DNA of 64,000 nt from Stenopsyche tienmushanensis (Eukaryota > Arthropoda > Insecta > Trichoptera > Stenopsychidae): assembly GCA_008973525.1 (NCBI GenBank), contig WACJ01000515.1, positions 1,798,001 to 1,862,000 on the forward strand, given 5' to 3'. Below are positions 60,910-64,000 of the stretch, piece by piece (position 1 is the first letter of the stretch; the number at the start of each line of letters is the position of its first letter). The notes beneath the pieces were generated by a model. That model searched no databases. It was given only the letters and a program-made list of their open reading frames with translations, and was not told the origin of the DNA. Position numbers and translations under genes: made by a program.

Positions 60910-62950
60910 TCATGTCCACAAGGATACGCTCATCCTCAATTTTGATTGGCTATTTACCTTCTGAGCGCGAGGAAGAAAAAACTAGCTAATATAGCAGGAT
61001 AAATTAGTAAAATAGATAAATTTATAGTTTTTATATGTGGGGGGGGGATTCTAGATTCGTTCGCGACCTTATTTTCTGCGAGCCACCTATATAAGTTAGC
61101 CTCTGAGGTGGTTTCCGTGATTGTACAGATCATAGAAGGCACCAGTTATGCATTTATCCCCCAAAAATGCCGCAAAAAGTCCTAAAAGAGGACGAAGTGG
61201 CCACAAGGTCTGTGTGTCCAACCGGTCCGCTTTTCGAATCGCTAACATGACGAATGAAAGCCTCGCAATCGGACGCTATACCCGAACATATCTACAGAAT
61301 AATTACGAACTTTCATTATAAAACGAAGTTGTCCGAAGAAGACTGATCGGGTGGGTTGTTTAGATTTTACAATCAGACGAAAATATTGTTGTCTTTATTT
61401 TATTGGGAAGAAAACAGAGATTAGACAACTGAATGTATATTATAAAAACGGACAGAGTCAATCAGTGTAGATTCATATAACGTAGAATGGTCAAGTAAAA
61501 TAAAACCATGTGCAACTCTCGACTGGGTCAGTATTCTGCGTTTTACGCCCCAAACCCAGTTACACCCATGGCGATGGCAATTCAACGAAGAATACTTTAC
61601 TTAGTCATTTAAATTGGAAATGTATGGATTTTAAAGACTTAACAGGAAAATTTCTCGAGATCACTATATTAATTTTACTGGAAAATGCTGTTTGAAGTGG
61701 AAAAAACGCTATTCCTCATTTTTTTTGCAGAAATTAATAGGCTCTGGCCAGTGATATATTGCCATAGGTTGAACCGGCTCGGCAGAACCGGTTGATATAA
61801 CATTTATAAATCCATATGATGTAAAACAATTACAACAGTTATCTTTAAAAGCACTTTCATAGACTCCAAAACTATTCGAGTATTTTTTCTTTATCAAAAT
61901 CTGTTTACAAAGACGAGCTTTTGGATGGATTTTTGAAACATCAGCAAAAATTCTAATGTGCAGATGGAATAAGCAGCATCAAGAGATTCCTCTTGTCAAA
62001 TGATGTTATCCATTCTATACATCATAAGATAAATAATGATATATTGCAGCAAGATGTAGAAAAGATCAAAGCAGAATCAGTCGACGTTGATGACTGAATT
62101 CAACTGTTGATGTTTATGATGCTATAGCAAACGAGTAAATTTTCTATATTTTCAAATAAGGGCTACAAAAACAGATTTGTTCAAATATAATGAAAACTAG
62201 TGAAATCTTCACATAGAAATTCATATTATTCTACTTCTACAAAATTAAGCAAATATAGACAAAACCCGAATGTTCAATTGTCGTCATTGTTTTGAAGTAG
62301 TTAGTCTGCTAGTCAAAACTTCTTCGTCTCATAAGCGATGACGCAAAGCCGCATAATGGATGAACTTAATTGCAATCCATAAATATTTTCAGCTTTGATA
62401 GCTAAGAATGTGAGCGTTTTGAGCTTCTTTACGTCTATTTCGGATGAGCACTGAAAAAATCCAAGCAGAAGACAAAGAATGTACTCCCGGAGTGCCGTCC
62501 AATAAAATTTGTCCAGACGGATATTTTTAAAAACACTGTCTCTTTTTATTGCTCAGAGCTCTGTTTTGAATTCCAGAAAAGATTTATATGTGGTTCACCG
62601 GTAGTCCTGCAAAATTTTCTGGACGTCAGAGCTCGCGTGGAACTCTCCTGATTATTGAGGAATAATCTGAAGACACAAAGAACATCCATCACAATGCCAC
62701 GATATTTATTTTGGCGCATTTAAATTTATCTCTAAAGTGGCGCCATTCCAATGAATGCGGAGAAACAAGACAATAGATAAAAATGAATATAAATCTGTTT
62801 TTACTTCATGGATAAGACGAATAACATATTTAATCAAAACGGCAATGGGCAGATCATGTGACGAGGCGAATGGTCGAATAAATGGATCCTTCATCATTTA
62901 AAACATCATCATACAACAACGATAGCCAATCGGACATATTATATTATGTG
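60910..62950. other. No gene recognised
   Basis: Mixed AT-rich sequence with a G-run near 61038. Open frames are short and unconvincing. Confidence 0.4.
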
Positions 62951-63025
62951 TGTGAGTATTATACGCTTCTTTGATTTAGAAAAAGCGTTTGATAAAGTAC
63001 AACATTGAGAGCTCATCAACAACGG
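62950..63025 (+). pseudogene. Tiny LINE reverse transcriptase fragment
   Basis: The plus strand encodes FFDLEKAFDKVQH, the conserved D-x-x-K-A-F-D box of non-LTR reverse transcriptases, followed by a stop and ELINN. Nothing else of the element is recognisable. Confidence 0.45.
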
Positions 63026-63029
63026 TCGA

Positions 63030-64000
63030 AATTCCAGTAACAATAAATGAACCTTAACACTATTGATAGCACGCAATATCCGTTTATTTCTTCGGAATAT
63101 TTCTTAAAGTTCAATTTGCATGGTATCTGATTTCTGTTGTTCAGCTATTTTTGCCTATAAATGTGTTGCGAAAATAAAAAGACAGGGTTACCGTGCAAAC
63201 CTACCAGTTTACTTTTGAAGGAGTAGATTTTGCAAAGGGGTGGTGATACTCGGCTAATGACGCCACTCCAGAACAGTCAAGGGGGAATAACAAAATTGGA
63301 CAACAATAAGAATAATGCGAGTATCTTAATTATCAAAACAAACGCCTGCTTTCAGGACAACGCGAACAAAAGTCGTCTTATCTTTGTTCAAAGAGCTTAA
63401 TAGCTTATCGGACAATAGCGATTTCAGTTAATTACACCTTAATTTTATGACTGTTAAAAGATTCTTAAGAATACATTTTTTTATTGAATAGTAAGTATGA
63501 ACATTTACGAGTTTCTATAATAAAAAAAAACGTGTAGGGGGACCTTTACGGCACGACTTTGCCATCGATGCACGAGTGTATGATGACACGCAAGACATCA
63601 GTCTCTGTCTTATGATTTCCAATTCGATAGGGTTAATTGACAATGAATTGTTGAATGATTATAAAAGTATGGATGAACAAATCCAAAAAATAAGCATTGA
63701 AGATTCAATAAAGGCACAATGCAAGAAGACAGATCCATTGGATATTATGCATTGAGTTCAAATATAAAATTATCTGGATTTGAAACTGAGTCTTTATAAT
63801 GAAATTCCAGGATCTAAATCACTCTAATAACATTTGTTAACATTGTTAACGTCAAAATAACAATGACTCAACAATGGAATCATGAAGCTCAAAGAGTAAA
63901 TAACAAGGCATATTACATAGAGTTTATCAATTGCTCCACAGTCTTGGAAATCTTCAGATTTGCCTATTTAAAAGACTGTAAAATGTTCATCTGGGTGACC
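63030..64000. other. No gene recognised
   Basis: AT-rich sequence up to the window edge. No supported feature. Confidence 0.4.

Overview
The window reads as insect nuclear DNA. It is AT-rich, its genes are split by short phase-compatible introns with GT-AG borders, promoters pair a TATA box with a TCAGT initiator about 30 bp downstream, and it carries typical arthropod mobile elements (pogo/Tigger, piggyBac-like, Mutator-like, hAT, mariner, Jockey and R1-type LINEs). The insect order cannot be fixed from the sequence alone. No rRNA, tRNA or CRISPR was recognised.

Layout: 1-16.6 kb is gene-poor, with a pogo/Tigger element complete at both ends (1060-2519) and a TTAA-flanked inverted-repeat element (7448-8167). 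16.6-36 kb looks like an immune-effector cluster: two tandem attacin-like glycine-rich peptide genes (16.9-17.8 and 18.6-19.4 kb), a small secreted Thr-rich protein on the minus strand (21.2-21.6 kb), a proline-rich secreted peptide split over two exons (26.6-27.8 kb), and a large secreted modular protein (29.4-35.6 kb). The large protein has six homologous 64-codon exons in tandem, two further beta-rich exons, and Ser-rich then Gly-rich low-complexity exons. The genes are separated by Tigger, piggyBac and Mutator relics.

36.1-55.8 kb on the minus strand holds about 38 exons of a very long coiled-coil protein of the MTCL1/SOGA (microtubule crosslinking factor) type; its first exons were not found. 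A 7.1-kb intron of this gene (44.8-51.9 kb) contains a same-strand unknown gene with TQT-type repeats (45.6-46.6 kb), an old R1-like LINE relic and a young 5'-truncated Jockey-type LINE with a 14-bp target duplication. 55.9-64 kb is gene-poor, with a TTAA MITE, hAT pieces, a mariner relic and a tiny LINE fragment.

The cluster genes share signal peptides and phase-0 introns, and several have kappaB-like motifs upstream, as expected of Toll/Imd-controlled effectors. The most novel object is the exon-multiplied protein at 29.4-35.6 kb: phase-0 exons of exactly 192 bp have been duplicated together with their introns, next to a GGGGCTTCCCC kappaB palindrome. Relics of the proline-rich gene and of the modular gene's last exon lie just behind it, so the locus appears to evolve by segment and exon duplication.
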